A stretch of 64,000 nt of DNA from Pseudomonas sp. Q1-7 (GCF_028010285.1 NZ_CP116304.1:884501-948500); one strand, 5' to 3'; shown: positions 34,005 through 44,018, counted from the stretch's first letter. Numbers and translations: made by a program. Notes: generated by a model from the sequence alone, not told the origin.

Positions 34005-34145
34005 ATGCCACATGCAATGACCCACTTCCTTCCGGCGCCGGCGGCCTGCCTGCGCGCGGGCCGGGCGTGGGCGCCTATACTGCCTCACTCGCCGGTTCCG
34101 GCCGGTTCGCTGCACGCTCTGGAGGTCCCATGTTCACCGGCATAA
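34005..34145 (+). CDS. Possible 46-codon leader ORF behind the FMN riboswitch
   Basis: This ORF has AGGAG 8 bp before its ATG. The AGG of that site is part of the putative sequestering stem of the FMN riboswitch. It reads MPHAMTHFLPAPAACLRAGR at the start and ends 16 bases inside ribC in another frame. Translation of it could be switched by FMN and coupled to ribC. It may instead be a non-coding spacer that only carries the regulatory hairpin. No homologue is known to me. Confidence 0.35.
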   Translation: MPHAMTHFLPAPAACLRAGRAWAPILPHSPVPAGSLHALEVPCSPA

Positions 34146-34792
34146 TCGAAGCCATCGGCACCATCCGTGCGATCACGCCCAAGGGCGGCGACGTCCGCGT
34201 CCTGGTGGAAACCGGCAAGCTGGACCTGTCCGACGTCAAGCTCGGCGACAGCATCGCGGTCAATGGCGTCTGCCTGACCGCCGTGGAGCTGCCCGGCAAC
34301 GGCTTCTGGGCCGACGTCAGTCGCGAAACCCTGGCCCGCACCGCCTTCGACGACCTCAAGCCCGGCAGTCCGGTCAATCTGGAAAAGGCCCTGACCCCCA
34401 CCAGCCGCCTGGGCGGCCATCTGGTCAGCGGTCACGTCGACGGCATCGGGGAAGTGGTGGCCCGGGAAGACAATGCCCGCGCCGTGCAATTCCGCATCCG
34501 CGCCCCCCGCGACCTGGCCAGGTACATCGCCCTCAAGGGCTCGATCACCGTCGACGGCACCAGCCTGACGGTGAACGCGGTGAACGGCGCCGAGTTCGAG
34601 CTGACCATCGTCCCGCACACCCTGGCCGAGACCATCATGGTCGACTACCGCCCCGGACGCCGGATCAACCTGGAAGTCGACCTGCTGGCCCGCTACCTGG
34701 AGCGCCTGCTGCTCGGCGACAAGGCGGCCGAGCCCCAGTCTTCCGGCCTGACCGAAAGCTTCCTCGCCGAACACGGCTACCTCAAACACTGA
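34130..34792 (+). CDS. ribC: Riboflavin synthase, alpha subunit type
   Basis: This 220-residue enzyme dismutates two molecules of 6,7-dimethyl-8-ribityllumazine into riboflavin. It begins MFTGIIEAIGTI and has the two internal lumazine-binding repeats (first around VNGVCLTAVEL, second around VDGTSLTVNAV). GGAGG is 4 bp before the ATG. It lies after the FMN riboswitch and heads the ribC-ribB-ribH-nusB operon. The gene is called ribE in some species. Confidence 0.96.
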   Translation: MFTGIIEAIGTIRAITPKGGDVRVLVETGKLDLSDVKLGDSIAVNGVCLTAVELPGNGFWADVSRETLARTAFDDLKPGSPVNLEKALTPTSRLGGHLVSGHVDGIGEVVAREDNARAVQFRIRAPRDLARYIALKGSITVDGTSLTVNAVNGAEFELTIVPHTLAETIMVDYRPGRRINLEVDLLARYLERLLLGDKAAEPQSSGLTESFLAEHGYLKH

Positions 34793-34809
34793 ATTCATAA
34801 GGAGGGCCC

Positions 34810-35904
34810 ATGGCTCTCAACAGCATCGACGAACTGATCGAAGACATCCGCCAGGGCAAGATGGTCATCCTCATGGATGACGAGGATCGCGAGAACGAAG
34901 GCGACCTGATCATGGCCTCCGAGTGCGTGCAGGCCGAGCACATCAACTTCATGGCCAAGTTCGCCCGTGGCCTGATCTGCATGCCCATGACCCGTGAGCG
35001 CTGCGAGCTGCTCAAGCTGCCGCTGATGGCGCCGCGCAACGGTTCCGGCTTCGGCACCAAGTTCACCGTCTCCATCGAGGCCGCCGAGGGTGTCACCACC
35101 GGCATCTCCGCCGCCGACCGCGCGCGCACCGTGCAGGTGGCCGCCGCCAAGAACGCCAAGGCCGAGGATATCGTCAGCCCCGGCCACATCTTCCCGCTGA
35201 TGGCCCAGCCCGGCGGCGTGCTGGCCCGTGCCGGCCACACCGAGGCGGCTTGCGACCTGGCGCGCATGGCCGGTTTCGAAGCGAGCGGGGTGATCTGCGA
35301 GATCATGAACGACGACGGCACCATGTCCCGTCGTCCGGAGCTGGAGGCCTTCGCCGCCGAGCACGGGATCAAGATCGGCACCATCGCCGACCTCATCCAC
35401 TACCGCCTGATCCACGAACGCACGGTCGAGCGCATCGCCGAGCAGCCGCTGGACAGCGAGCTGGGCCACTTCAACCTGGTGACCTACCGCGATGCCGTGG
35501 AAGGCGACGTGCACATGGCCCTGACCCTGGGCAATATCTGCCCGGAAGAGCCGACCCTGGTGCGGGTGCACAACATGGACCCGCTGCGCGACCTGTTCAT
35601 GGTCAACCAGGCCGGCCGCTGGAGCCTGCGCGCCGCGATGAAGGAAGTGGCCGCCGCCGGCAGCGGCGTGGTGCTGCTCCTCGGCACCCCGCTCACCGGC
35701 CCGCAGCTGCTGGCGCACCTGGAGCGCCAGATGGGCGCCGAGACCCGCGTCACCAACCCGACCACCTACAGCACCGTCGGTGCCGGATCGCAGATCCTGC
35801 GCGACCTCGGGGTGCGCAAGATGCGCCTGATGAGCTCGCCGATGAAGTTCAACGCGATATCCGGTTTCGACCTGGAAGTTGTAGAATACCTGCCCGCTGA
35901 ATGA
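34810..35904 (+). CDS. ribB: 3,4-dihydroxy-2-butanone 4-phosphate synthase with degenerate GTP cyclohydrolase II domain
   Basis: This 364-residue protein has an N-terminal DHBP synthase domain with the acidic motif DDEDRENEGDL (about 22-32) and FGTKFTVSIEA, which makes the four-carbon unit of riboflavin. Residues about 210-364 resemble GTP cyclohydrolase II, but the zinc-binding Cys residues are missing, while the separate RibA at 39961 retains them. The C-terminal domain is therefore probably inactive, as in other pseudomonads. AAGGAGG lies just before the start. Confidence 0.94.
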   Translation: MALNSIDELIEDIRQGKMVILMDDEDRENEGDLIMASECVQAEHINFMAKFARGLICMPMTRERCELLKLPLMAPRNGSGFGTKFTVSIEAAEGVTTGISAADRARTVQVAAAKNAKAEDIVSPGHIFPLMAQPGGVLARAGHTEAACDLARMAGFEASGVICEIMNDDGTMSRRPELEAFAAEHGIKIGTIADLIHYRLIHERTVERIAEQPLDSELGHFNLVTYRDAVEGDVHMALTLGNICPEEPTLVRVHNMDPLRDLFMVNQAGRWSLRAAMKEVAAAGSGVVLLLGTPLTGPQLLAHLERQMGAETRVTNPTTYSTVGAGSQILRDLGVRKMRLMSSPMKFNAISGFDLEVVEYLPAE

Positions 35905-35966
35905 CCCGCAGGGCTCCGGCCATCAAGGCCGGGGCCCTCGCTCTTTAAATTGACGAGAACTCGCCC

Positions 35967-36443
35967 ATGTCCCTGAAGACCATCGAAGGTACCTTCATCG
36001 CCCCCAAAGGCCGCTATGCCCTGGTGGTCGGCCGTTTCAACAGCTTCGTCGTGGAAAGCCTGGTGAGCGGCGCCGTAGACGCCCTGGTCCGCCACGGTGT
36101 CAGCGAAAGCGACATCACCCTCATCCGCGCCCCCGGCGCCTTCGAAATCCCGCTGGTGGCCCAGAAGGTCGCCCAGCAAGGCGAGTACTCCGCCATCATC
36201 GCCCTCGGCGCGGTCATTCGTGGCGGCACCCCGCACTTCGAATACGTCGCCGGCGAGTGCACCAAGGGCCTGGCCCAGGTTTCTATGGAATTCGGCGTAC
36301 CGGTCGCCTTCGGCGTGCTGACCGTCGACTCCATCGAGCAGGCCATCGAGCGCTCCGGCACCAAGGCCGGCAACAAGGGCGCCGAAGCCGCCCTGTCCGC
36401 CCTGGAGATGGTCAGCCTGCTGGCTGCCCTGGAGGCCAAGTGA
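35967..36443 (+). CDS. ribH: 6,7-dimethyl-8-ribityllumazine synthase
   Basis: This 158-residue protein is lumazine synthase, the penultimate step in riboflavin synthesis, forming 60-mer or smaller shells. It has the family motifs [34 protein letters not shown], and [19 protein letters not shown], with the catalytic His in the last one. It overlaps nusB by 4 bp (GTGA). Confidence 0.96.
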   Translation: MSLKTIEGTFIAPKGRYALVVGRFNSFVVESLVSGAVDALVRHGVSESDITLIRAPGAFEIPLVAQKVAQQGEYSAIIALGAVIRGGTPHFEYVAGECTKGLAQVSMEFGVPVAFGVLTVDSIEQAIERSGTKAGNKGAEAALSALEMVSLLAALEAK

Positions 36444-36913
36444 GCAACGCAGACGGTTCGGCGCCCAAGGCGCCGAAAGGCAAGATCGCAGCCCGTCGCC
36501 AGGCCCGCAGCCTGGCGATGCAGGCGCTCTACTCCTGGCACATCGCCGGTCAGCCGCTCAACGAAATCGAGGCGCAGTTCCGCGTCGACAACGATTTCAG
36601 CACGGTCGACGGTGCCTACTTCCATGAAATCCTCCACGGCGTGCCGCGCCTGAAGACCGAGATCGACGAGGCCTTCCTGCCCTGCCTGGACCGCGCCCTC
36701 GAGGAAGTCGACCCGGTCGAGCTGGCGATCCTGCGCCTGTCCACCTACGAACTGATGAACCGGGTGGACGTGCCGTACCGCGTGGTAATCAACGAAGGCA
36801 TCGAGCTGGCCAAGGTGTTCGGCGCCACCGACGGGCACAAGTTCGTCAACGGCGTACTGGACAAGCTGGCGCCGCGCCTGCGGGCCGCCGAAGTCCGCGG
36901 CGGCAAGCGCTGA
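36440..36913 (+). CDS. nusB: Transcription antitermination factor NusB
   Basis: This 157-residue protein begins at a GTG overlapping the ribH stop. It contains [20 protein letters not shown], the NusB RNA-binding segment, and [29 protein letters not shown] near the C-terminus. NusB with NusE binds boxA RNA in rRNA operons. Linkage to ribH is conserved in many proteobacteria. Confidence 0.95.
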   Translation: MSNADGSAPKAPKGKIAARRQARSLAMQALYSWHIAGQPLNEIEAQFRVDNDFSTVDGAYFHEILHGVPRLKTEIDEAFLPCLDRALEEVDPVELAILRLSTYELMNRVDVPYRVVINEGIELAKVFGATDGHKFVNGVLDKLAPRLRAAEVRGGKR

Positions 36914-36936
36914 TCGCAGCGCGCGCCCCTCAGTGA

Positions 36937-37905
36937 ATGGGTGAGTTCGAGCTGATCCGCCGTTTCTTCGCCTCCGCCGCCTGCGCGGCCGGGGGCGAAG
37001 GCATTGCCCTCGGCATCGGCGACGACTGTGCCCTGTTGCAACTGCCTGCCGGCGAGCAACTGGCGATTTCCACCGACACCCTGGTGTCCGGCGTGCACTT
37101 CCCCCACGCTGCCGACCCCTTCCTGCTCGGCCAACGCGCCCTGGCGGTGTCCGTCAGCGATCTGGCGGCGATGGGCGCCGCGCCTGTCGCCTTCACCCTC
37201 GCCCTGACCCTGTCCGAAGCCCGGCCCGACTGGCTGGAAGGCTTCGCCCGTGGCCTTTGCGCCATGGCGCAGGGTTGTGGCATCGGCCTGGTGGGCGGCG
37301 ACACCACGCGCGGGCCGCTGAGCCTGACCCTCACCGTATTCGGCCGGCTGCCCGCCGGCCAGGCGCTGACCCGCGCCGGTGCGCGTGCCGGCGACCTGCT
37401 CTGCGTGGGCGGCAGCCTGGGCGATGGTGCCGGGGCCTTGCCGCTGGTGCTGGGCGAGCGGCAGGACAGCGGCGCCGAGGCGGATTACCTGCTGCAGCGC
37501 TACTGGGCGCCGCAGCCGCAATTGGCCCTGGGCCAGGCCTTGCGTGGCCGGGCCACGGCGGCACTGGACATCTCCGACGGCCTGCTTGCCGATTGCGGGC
37601 ACATCGCCGCCGCCTCCGGAGTGGCGCTGTGGATAGACATCGCGCGACTGCCGCTGTCGGCCGCGCTCGCGGGGCTCCATTCGAGGGATTTCGCCCTCAA
37701 CTGTGCGCTGTCCGGTGGCGACGACTACCGCCTGGCCTTTACCCTGCCCGCCGACGAGCTGGCCGCTGTCCAGGCCGCATGGCCCGAGGTGGCGGTGATC
37801 GGGCGGGTCGAGGCGGGGCAGGGCGTGCACCTGCTGGATGCCGCCGGCCAGGCCGTGCAGCCGTCGGCACTGGGTTATCAACATTTCGGGAGTCAAGGTG
37901 ACTGA
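36937..37905 (+). CDS. thiL: Thiamine-monophosphate kinase
   Basis: This 322-residue enzyme phosphorylates thiamine monophosphate to the active diphosphate. It begins MGEFELIRRFFA and has GIGDDCALL, STDTLVSGVHFP, VGGDTTRGPL, and ALDISDGLLADCGHIA, all typical of the ThiL/PurM-like fold. It ends 8 bases inside the pgpA gene. Confidence 0.96.
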   Translation: MGEFELIRRFFASAACAAGGEGIALGIGDDCALLQLPAGEQLAISTDTLVSGVHFPHAADPFLLGQRALAVSVSDLAAMGAAPVAFTLALTLSEARPDWLEGFARGLCAMAQGCGIGLVGGDTTRGPLSLTLTVFGRLPAGQALTRAGARAGDLLCVGGSLGDGAGALPLVLGERQDSGAEADYLLQRYWAPQPQLALGQALRGRATAALDISDGLLADCGHIAAASGVALWIDIARLPLSAALAGLHSRDFALNCALSGGDDYRLAFTLPADELAAVQAAWPEVAVIGRVEAGQGVHLLDAAGQAVQPSALGYQHFGSQGD

Positions 37906-38398
37906 TCACGACTCGGCCACGCCGCAGCCAATCCCCCATTCGGTGTGGAGCAACCCCTGGCATTTCATCGCTTTCGGCTTCGGCTCGGGCACCTTGCCCA
38001 AGGCGCCCGGCACCTGGGGTTCGCTGGTGGCGCTGCCGTTCATTCCGCTCTGGCAGATGCTGCCGGACTGGGGCTACTGGCTGATGCTGGGACTGACCAT
38101 GCTGTTCGGCTTCTGGCTGTGCGGCAAGGTGGCCGACGACCTGCGGGTGCATGACCATGAAGGTATCGTCTGGGACGAGATGGTCGGCATGTGGATCACC
38201 CTCTGGCTGGTGCCCGAGGGCTGGCAGTGGCTGCTGCTGGGATTCCTGATGTTCCGGGTGATGGACATTCTCAAGCCCTGGCCGATCCGCTGGATCGACC
38301 GGCATGTTCACGGCGGCGTGGGCATCATGCTCGACGACGTGCTGGCCGGGGTCTTCGCCTGGCTGGCGATGCAGCTCATTGTCTGGGGCCTGGCCTAG
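37898..38398 (+). CDS. pgpA: Phosphatidylglycerophosphatase A
   Basis: This 166-residue inner-membrane enzyme removes the phosphate of phosphatidylglycerophosphate. Motifs FGSGTLPKAPGTWGSLVAL and IVWDEMVGMWITL and RVMDILKPWPIRWIDRHVHGG match PgpA. Four hydrophobic segments are visible. The GTG at 37898 overlaps thiL by 8 bp and gives the conserved N-terminal length; a frame to 37838 is unlikely. Confidence 0.93.
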   Translation: MTDHDSATPQPIPHSVWSNPWHFIAFGFGSGTLPKAPGTWGSLVALPFIPLWQMLPDWGYWLMLGLTMLFGFWLCGKVADDLRVHDHEGIVWDEMVGMWITLWLVPEGWQWLLLGFLMFRVMDILKPWPIRWIDRHVHGGVGIMLDDVLAGVFAWLAMQLIVWGLA

Positions 38399-38436
38399 TG
38401 CCGGCCGGGTGCGGGTCTAAGGCGCACGGAGGGCGG

Positions 38437-39192
38437 ATGCGGAACTGGATACTCAAGGTGCTGGTCGGGTGCCTGCTGGTGCCGGCGGCCTGGGCCGCCC
38501 CCTTTCCGGTCGACGAGATCCACCTGGTCGCCGAGGTCTGGGCCCGGCATACCGAGGCCGATGGCAGCGGCCTCGGCTGGGACATCCTGCGCCGCGTGTA
38601 CGAGCCCGCGGGGATCCGGCTGAAGATCCGCTCCGTGCCCTATACCCGCTCCATCGGCCTGGTGCAGCGCGGCGAGGCGGATGCCTGGGTCGGCTCCTAC
38701 CCTGACGAGGTCGAGGGCACCCTGTATCCGCGCTGGCACTACGACGCCGACCGGGTCAGCGCCCTGTCGCGGAGTTCGACGCCTGTCCCCACCCTGGCCA
38801 GCCTGGGCCAGTACCGCCTCGCCTGGATGCGTGGCTACAACTACCAGGCCTACCTGCCGAACCTGAAGCACTTCGAGGAAATCCAGCGGCGCAACGGTAT
38901 CCTGTCGATGCTCGACCTCGGCCACGTGGACTTCTACATCGACGCCCGCACCGAGGTGGACGATGTGCTGCACAGCGCTGCCGATCCCAGCCGTTATCGG
39001 ATCACCCCGCTGACGCGCCTGCCGCTCTACCTGGGCTTCGCCAATACCGAGCGGGGGCGGCGCCTGGCGGACATCTTCGATCGCCGCATGGGGGCCCTGG
39101 TCGCCAGTGGCGAGTTGCGGCCGCTGTTCCGCCGCTGGCAGCAGCCCTACGCTTTCGACAAGGAACTGGAGAGACCCCATGCCACGCCCTGA
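38437..39192 (+). CDS. Periplasmic solute-binding protein-like (SBP family 3)
   Basis: This 251-residue protein has a signal peptide (MRNWILKVLVGCLLVPAAWA) and a periplasmic binding-protein-like domain similar to polar amino acid binding proteins (LKIRSVPYTRSIGLVQRGEADAWVGSYPDE). No ABC permease or ATPase gene adjoins it. It may act as a sensor or orphan receptor. The ATG at 38437 follows GGAGGG. It overlaps the aspartic protease gene by 14 bp. Confidence 0.78.
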   Translation: MRNWILKVLVGCLLVPAAWAAPFPVDEIHLVAEVWARHTEADGSGLGWDILRRVYEPAGIRLKIRSVPYTRSIGLVQRGEADAWVGSYPDEVEGTLYPRWHYDADRVSALSRSSTPVPTLASLGQYRLAWMRGYNYQAYLPNLKHFEEIQRRNGILSMLDLGHVDFYIDARTEVDDVLHSAADPSRYRITPLTRLPLYLGFANTERGRRLADIFDRRMGALVASGELRPLFRRWQQPYAFDKELERPHATP

Positions 39193-39853
39193 TCTACGCA
39201 TCGCCGCCTGCCTGCTGGCACTCGCCCCGGTGTTCGTCGGCGCTGCGCAGGTGCAAGTGGTCGGCCTGTTTCCCGGCGCGGCGGTGATCAACGTCGATGG
39301 CCAGCGCAAGCTGGTGAAGGTGGGCCAGACCGGCCCTGGCGGCGTGCAGGTGATCAGCGCCGACAGCAAGGGCGCGGTACTGCGGGTCGATGGCGTCGAG
39401 CGCCACTATGGCCTCTCCCGCGAATACAACCAGGCTGGCCCTTCCTCCGGCGCGTCTTCCGTAACGGCCCCGCCGCAGAAGGCCCAACTGAGCATCGCCC
39501 GCAGCAACAATGGCCATTACCAGGTCGCTGGCTCCATCGACGGCCACCCGGTGCAGTTCCTGGTGGATACCGGGGCTACCAGCGTCGCCATGAACGAGCA
39601 CCAGGCACGGCGGCTGGGTATCGACTACCGGGTCAAGGGTCTGCCGATGAAGGCCAGCACCGCGGGCGGTACGGTGAACGCCTGGCGGGTGACCTTCGAC
39701 CGGATCAAGGTCGGCAGCCTCGAAGTGCTGGGCGTGGAGGGCGCAGTGATCGAGGGGCAGGCGCCGGTGGACGTGCTGCTGGGCATGAGCTTCCTCAACC
39801 GTGTGCGCTGGCGCGAAGAGCAGGGCGTGCTGTTGCTGGAGTCCAAGTTCTAG
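39179..39853 (+). CDS. Retropepsin-like aspartic protease, TIGR02281 type
   Basis: This 224-residue protein starts with a signal peptide ([22 protein letters not shown]) and has a retropepsin-like domain with the active-site motif [21 protein letters not shown] and [13 protein letters not shown] near the C-terminus. Such proteins are single-domain secreted or periplasmic clan AA proteases. It overlaps the upstream gene by 14 bp. Target unknown. Confidence 0.85.
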   Translation: MPRPDLRIAACLLALAPVFVGAAQVQVVGLFPGAAVINVDGQRKLVKVGQTGPGGVQVISADSKGAVLRVDGVERHYGLSREYNQAGPSSGASSVTAPPQKAQLSIARSNNGHYQVAGSIDGHPVQFLVDTGATSVAMNEHQARRLGIDYRVKGLPMKASTAGGTVNAWRVTFDRIKVGSLEVLGVEGAVIEGQAPVDVLLGMSFLNRVRWREEQGVLLLESKF

Positions 39854-39960
39854 CCGGATTGCTTCCAGGCATTCGATATTTATCCCCAACTATTCAGTCT
39901 GACCGGCCGGTTGGCGCTGCTGATACAATGCCGGCCTTGTCACTATCCAGGAGTCCTACG

Positions 39961-40575
39961 GTGTCCGTCGTATTCGTCGCCGCCTCCCAGTTGCCCACCC
40001 CGTTCGGCGTGTTCACCATGCACGGCTTCCTCGATGAAACCAGTGGCAAGGAGCACGTCGCCCTGACCCTGGGGGATGTGGCCAGCGGCGAACCCGTGCT
40101 GGGTCGCCTGCACTCCGAGTGCCTCACCGGCGACGCCCTGTTCAGCCTGCGCTGCGACTGCGGTTTCCAGCTGGAAGCCGCGCTGCGCGCCATCGCCGAA
40201 GTCGGCCGCGGCGTACTGCTCTACCTGCGCCAGGAAGGCCGAGGCATCGGCCTGCTGAACAAGATCCGCGCCTATGAGCTGCAGGACGGCGGTGCGGACA
40301 CCGTGGAGGCCAATGAGCGCCTGGGATTCGGCGCCGACCAGCGCGACTACGCCATGTGCCAGCCCATGCTGGAGCACCTGGGTATCAGCGCCATCAAGCT
40401 GATGACCAACAACCCGCGCAAGGTCAAGGCGCTGGAAAGCTATGGCCTGAACGTCTCCGAGCGGGTGCCGCTGCAGACCGGCCTGAACAAGCACAACCGC
40501 AAGTACCTGGCTACCAAGGCCGGCAAACTCGGGCACATGCTCGGCAACCTGCACCAGGCGGAAGCCGAGTCGTGA
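39961..40575 (+). CDS. ribA: GTP cyclohydrolase II
   Basis: This 204-residue enzyme opens the riboflavin pathway from GTP. It has the zinc ligands Cys54, Cys65 and Cys67 ([18 protein letters not shown]) and the [20 protein letters not shown] motif. The start is the GTG at 39961, 6 bp after AGGAG, matching the N-terminus (VVFVAAS) found in Pseudomonas RibA. A frame to 39859 has no such support. TACAAT at 39924-39929 could be the promoter -10. Its TGA overlaps the next gene. Confidence 0.95.
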   Translation: MSVVFVAASQLPTPFGVFTMHGFLDETSGKEHVALTLGDVASGEPVLGRLHSECLTGDALFSLRCDCGFQLEAALRAIAEVGRGVLLYLRQEGRGIGLLNKIRAYELQDGGADTVEANERLGFGADQRDYAMCQPMLEHLGISAIKLMTNNPRKVKALESYGLNVSERVPLQTGLNKHNRKYLATKAGKLGHMLGNLHQAEAES

Positions 40576-40988
40576 CCCGCGCGCAAGCCCGTCGCCGGCT
40601 GGGCGTGGCCTGGTGGCGGCAGTTGCTGCTGACCCTCGCGCCGCTGTTCCTGATGGAGGCCTTCCTCGGCGGCCGTGAATGGTTGCCGGCGCTGCAGATG
40701 CCGATGTTCATCGTCGGCCTGCTGGCCATGTTCCCCAGCCTCAAACTGTTCGCCGCCTACAAGCGTGCGCTGGTGGCTACCGAGGCCGTTCTCGACACGC
40801 CCGAGGAACCCGCTGCCTGGACCGCGCTGGGTCGTTGTCGCGCCAAGGCCCTGCAGGTCGCCTCGCTGCCGGCCTGGATCGCCGCCCTGGCGGTGCCGGT
40901 GGGCCTCAACGGCGTCGCGCTGTTCCTGCTGGCCATGAGCAGCCTGGTGCTGCTCTACCTCTACCGAATTCCCCGCCAGCTCGGCTGA
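40572..40988 (+). CDS. Small integral membrane protein of unknown function
   Basis: This 138-residue protein has four hydrophobic segments at about 15-30, 40-57, 96-111 and 113-130. It starts at GTG overlapping the ribA stop and its TGA overlaps the ATG of the BtuF-like gene, so all three are cotranscribed. An equivalent gene lies here in P. aeruginosa. I do not recognise a domain. Confidence 0.7.
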   Translation: MTRAQARRRLGVAWWRQLLLTLAPLFLMEAFLGGREWLPALQMPMFIVGLLAMFPSLKLFAAYKRALVATEAVLDTPEEPAAWTALGRCRAKALQVASLPAWIAALAVPVGLNGVALFLLAMSSLVLLYLYRIPRQLG

Positions 40989-41785
40989 TGCGCCGGCTGC
41001 TCGCCTGCCTGCTGCTGTGCCTGGCACTGCCCGCCGCGGCGCAGTTGCGGGTGGTCAGCCTGGCACCTTCCCTTACTGAAATCATGCTCGACCTTGGCGC
41101 GGGCGACCTGCTGGTGGGCGTGCTCGATGGTGGCGAGCGACCGGCTGACCTGACGGGGCTACCGTCCGTGGGGCGCTACGGCCAGTTGCAGGCGGAAAGC
41201 CTGCTCGCCCTGAAACCCGATCTGGTGCTGCTCTGGCCGGACAGTGTCGGCGCCACCGGCCGCGAGCAACTGGCCAGGCTGTCGATTCCGCAACTGGTGG
41301 TGGAACCCCGGGATCTGGCGCAACTGGCGCAGTCCTTCGCCGCCATCGGTGAGCGCGTCGGCCGCGCCGAGCAGGGACGCCAGTTGGCCGCGCGCTTCGA
41401 GGCGGGCCTGGCCGCGCTGCGTCAGCGCCATGGGCGCGAGGTGCCGCTGAAAGTCTTCTATCAGGTCTGGGACAAGCCGCTCTACACCCTGGGCGGCCGG
41501 CAGATCGTCAGCGATGCCCTGACGCTCTGTGGGGCGCAGAACGTTTTCGCCGACCTGACGCTGCCGGCGCCGCAAGTGGGGATCGAGGCCGTGCTGCAGC
41601 GCGACCCGGCGGTGATCCTGGTCAGCGAGCCCAGTCAGGCGGGCGCCTGGAAGGCCTGGCCGCAGGTGGCGGCGGTGAGGAATGGGCAGGTCTGGGCGGT
41701 GCCGGATCGGGGCCTGGAGCGTCCGAGCTTCCAGATGCTCCAGGCCACCGAGAAGCTTTGCCGGCTGCTGGATACCGCGCGCTAG
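40988..41785 (+). CDS. BtuF-like periplasmic cobalamin/siderophore-binding protein
   Basis: This 265-residue protein has a signal peptide ([19 protein letters not shown]) followed by LRVVSLAPSLTEIMLDLGAGDLLVGV, the opening of the BtuF/FepB class III binding proteins. LKPDLVLLWPDS and GGRQIVSDALTLCGAQNVFA match B12-binding family members. There is no adjacent BtuCD gene. B12 is the likely ligand but other chelates cannot be excluded. Four tandem repeats follow it. Confidence 0.82.
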   Translation: MRRLLACLLLCLALPAAAQLRVVSLAPSLTEIMLDLGAGDLLVGVLDGGERPADLTGLPSVGRYGQLQAESLLALKPDLVLLWPDSVGATGREQLARLSIPQLVVEPRDLAQLAQSFAAIGERVGRAEQGRQLAARFEAGLAALRQRHGREVPLKVFYQVWDKPLYTLGGRQIVSDALTLCGAQNVFADLTLPAPQVGIEAVLQRDPAVILVSEPSQAGAWKAWPQVAAVRNGQVWAVPDRGLERPSFQMLQATEKLCRLLDTAR

Positions 41786-41790
41786 CCACC

Positions 41791-42109
41791 GATGGGTTTC
41801 GTGCCTCAACCCATCCTACAGTCGGGCTGCGTAGGATGGCGTAGAGCGAAGCGAAACCCATCACAGCAGAACGATGGGTTTCGTGCCTCAACCCATCCTA
41901 CGGTTGCGGTTGCGTAGGATGGTGTAGAGCGAAGCGAAACCCATCACAGCGGAACGATGGGTTTCGTGCCTCAACCCATCCTACGGTCGGGCTGCGTAGG
42001 ATGGTGTAGAGCGAAGCGAAACCCATCATCGCGGGCCGATGGGTTTCGTGCCTCAACCCATCCTACGGTCGGGCTGCGTAGGATGGTGTAGAGCGAAGCG
42101 AAACCCATC
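41791..42109. repeat. Four tandem copies of an ~82-bp palindromic repeat
   Basis: Units start GATGGGTTTCGTGCCTCAAC at 41791, 41873, 41956 and 42038 (period 82-83 bp). Each unit also contains GTAGGATGGTGTAGAGCGAA and the inverse half CGAAACCCATC, so each folds as a hairpin. Copies differ at only a few bases, which suggests recent expansion. A lone half-copy lies at 2667-2694. They fill the space between the BtuF-like gene and the convergent dxs. Confidence 0.9.
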
Positions 42110-42122
42110 GCGTGGGGCGGGC

Positions 42123-44018
42123 TCAGAGGCCCAGCAGCGCTATCCGCTGACGTACCGAGGCTTCGATGCCGGCCGCGTCCAGTCCGCATTCGGCGAGCAT
42201 TTCCGCCGGCTTGGCGTGTTCCACGTAATAGTCCGGCAAGCCCAGGTGCAGCACCGGCCTGACCAGGTTCTCGCGGGCGAGGAATTCGCTGACGGCGGCC
42301 CCGGCGCCACCCATCACGCTGTTTTCTTCGATGGTCACCAGCAGCTCGTGGCTGCCGGCCAACTCGCGCACCAAGTCCTCGTCCAGGGGTTTGACGAAGC
42401 GCATGTCCACCACCGTGGCGTCCAGGGATTCGGCCACCTGCAGGGCCTCGGCCAACTGCACGCCGAACACCAGCATCGCCACTTGACTGCCCTTGCGGCG
42501 CACCACGCCCTTACCGATTTCCACCGGCGCCAGGGCCGGGTCGATCGGGGCGTTGGGGCCGCTGCCGCGCGGGTAGCGCACCGCCGCCGGGCCTTCGAAG
42601 TGGTAGCCGGTGGTGAGCAGCAGGCGCAGTTCGTTCTCGTCGCTCGGCGTCATCACCAGCATGCCGGGGATGCAGCGCAGGTAGGAGAGGTCGAAGCTGC
42701 CGGCGTGGGTGGGGCCGTCTTCGCCCACCAGACCGGCGCGGTCGATGGCGAAGGTCACGTCGAGGTTCTGCACCGCCACGTCGTGGATCAGTTGGTCGTA
42801 GCCGCGTTGCAGGAAGGTGGAGTAGATCGCCACCACCGGCTTGGCGCCGTCGCAGGCCATGCCCGCCGCCAGGGTCACGGCGTGCTGTTCGGCGATGGCG
42901 ACGTCGAAGTAGCGGTCCGGGAAGCGCTCGGCGAAGGCCACCAGATCGGAACCTTCCTTCATCGCCGGGGTGATGCCCACCAGGCGCGGGTCCTGCCCGG
43001 CCATGTCGCACAGCCACTGGCCGAACACGTTGGAATACTTCGGCCCGGATGGCTTTTTCGGCGCGGCCGGGGCGTTCATCGGCTCCAGCTTGGTGATGGC
43101 GTGGTAGCCGATGGGGTCGACCTCCGCGGGGGCGAAGCCCTTACCCTTCTTGGTCACCACATGGAGGAACTGCGGGCCCTTGAGGTCGCGCATGTTGCGC
43201 AGGGTGGCCACCAGGGTGGGCAGGTCGTGGCCGTCGATGGGGCCAATGTAGTTCCAGCCCAGTTCCTCGAACAGGGTGCCGGGCACCAGCATGCCCTTGG
43301 CGTATTCCTCGGTGCGGCGGGCGATTTCCCAGGCGCCGGGCAGGCGTGAGAGCACTTTCTTGCTGCCCTCGCGCATGCTGGCGTAGGTGCGGCTGGAGAG
43401 AATTTTCGCCAGGTAGTTGGACAGGCCGCCGACATTGCGCGAGATCGACATGTCGTTGTCGTTGAGGATCACCAGCATGTCGGCCTGTACGTCCGAGGCG
43501 TGGTTGAGGGCCTCGAAGGCCATGCCGGCGGTGAGCGCGCCGTCGCCGATCACGGCGATGGACTTGCGCTCCGAACCCTGCATGCGGGCGGCGATGGCCA
43601 TGCCCAGGGCGGCGCTGATGGAGGTGCTGGAGTGGCCGACGCCGAAGGTGTCGTACTCGCTTTCCACGCGGCGCGGGAAGGCGGCGATGCCGTCCTTCTG
43701 GCGCAGGCTGCCCATCTGCTCGCGGCGACCGGTCAGGATCTTGTGCGGGTAGGCCTGGTGACCCACGTCCCAGACCAGCCGGTCGTCGGGCGTGTCATAG
43801 ACGTAATGCAGGGCGATGGTCAGTTCCACCACGCCCAGGCCGGCACCGAAGTGGCCGCCAGTCTTGCCGACGGTATAGAGCAGGTACTGGCGCAGTTCGT
43901 CGGCCAGGGTTTCCAGCTCCGCCTCACCGAGCCGGCGCAACGCCTCCGGCGTTACCGCGCGGTCGAGCAGGGGCGTGACGGGGCGTTCGCGGGGAATCTC
44001 GTGGAACGTCGTGGGCAT
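42123..44018 (-). CDS. dxs: 1-deoxy-D-xylulose-5-phosphate synthase
   Basis: This 631-residue thiamine diphosphate enzyme makes DXP, the first step of the MEP isoprenoid pathway. It has [20 protein letters not shown], the ThDP/Mg site [15 protein letters not shown] ... NDNDMSIS, and [16 protein letters not shown]. Length and start ([11 protein letters not shown]) agree with the family. In many pseudomonads xseB-ispA-dxs are adjacent; here a block of about 5.5 kb separates dxs from ispA. Confidence 0.97.
   Translation of the reverse strand: MPTTFHEIPRERPVTPLLDRAVTPEALRRLGEAELETLADELRQYLLYTVGKTGGHFGAGLGVVELTIALHYVYDTPDDRLVWDVGHQAYPHKILTGRREQMGSLRQKDGIAAFPRRVESEYDTFGVGHSSTSISAALGMAIAARMQGSERKSIAVIGDGALTAGMAFEALNHASDVQADMLVILNDNDMSISRNVGGLSNYLAKILSSRTYASMREGSKKVLSRLPGAWEIARRTEEYAKGMLVPGTLFEELGWNYIGPIDGHDLPTLVATLRNMRDLKGPQFLHVVTKKGKGFAPAEVDPIGYHAITKLEPMNAPAAPKKPSGPKYSNVFGQWLCDMAGQDPRLVGITPAMKEGSDLVAFAERFPDRYFDVAIAEQHAVTLAAGMACDGAKPVVAIYSTFLQRGYDQLIHDVAVQNLDVTFAIDRAGLVGEDGPTHAGSFDLSYLRCIPGMLVMTPSDENELRLLLTTGYHFEGPAAVRYPRGSGPNAPIDPALAPVEIGKGVVRRKGSQVAMLVFGVQLAEALQVAESLDATVVDMRFVKPLDEDLVRELAGSHELLVTIEENSVMGGAGAAVSEFLARENLVRPVLHLGLPDYYVEHAKPAEMLAECGLDAAGIEASVRQRIALLGL

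Noticed and set aside
41791-42109. Four regular repeats that could be mistaken for a CRISPR array
   Set aside because: Unit length is 82-83 bp, the whole unit is repeated with no unique spacers, each unit is palindromic and no cas genes are nearby.
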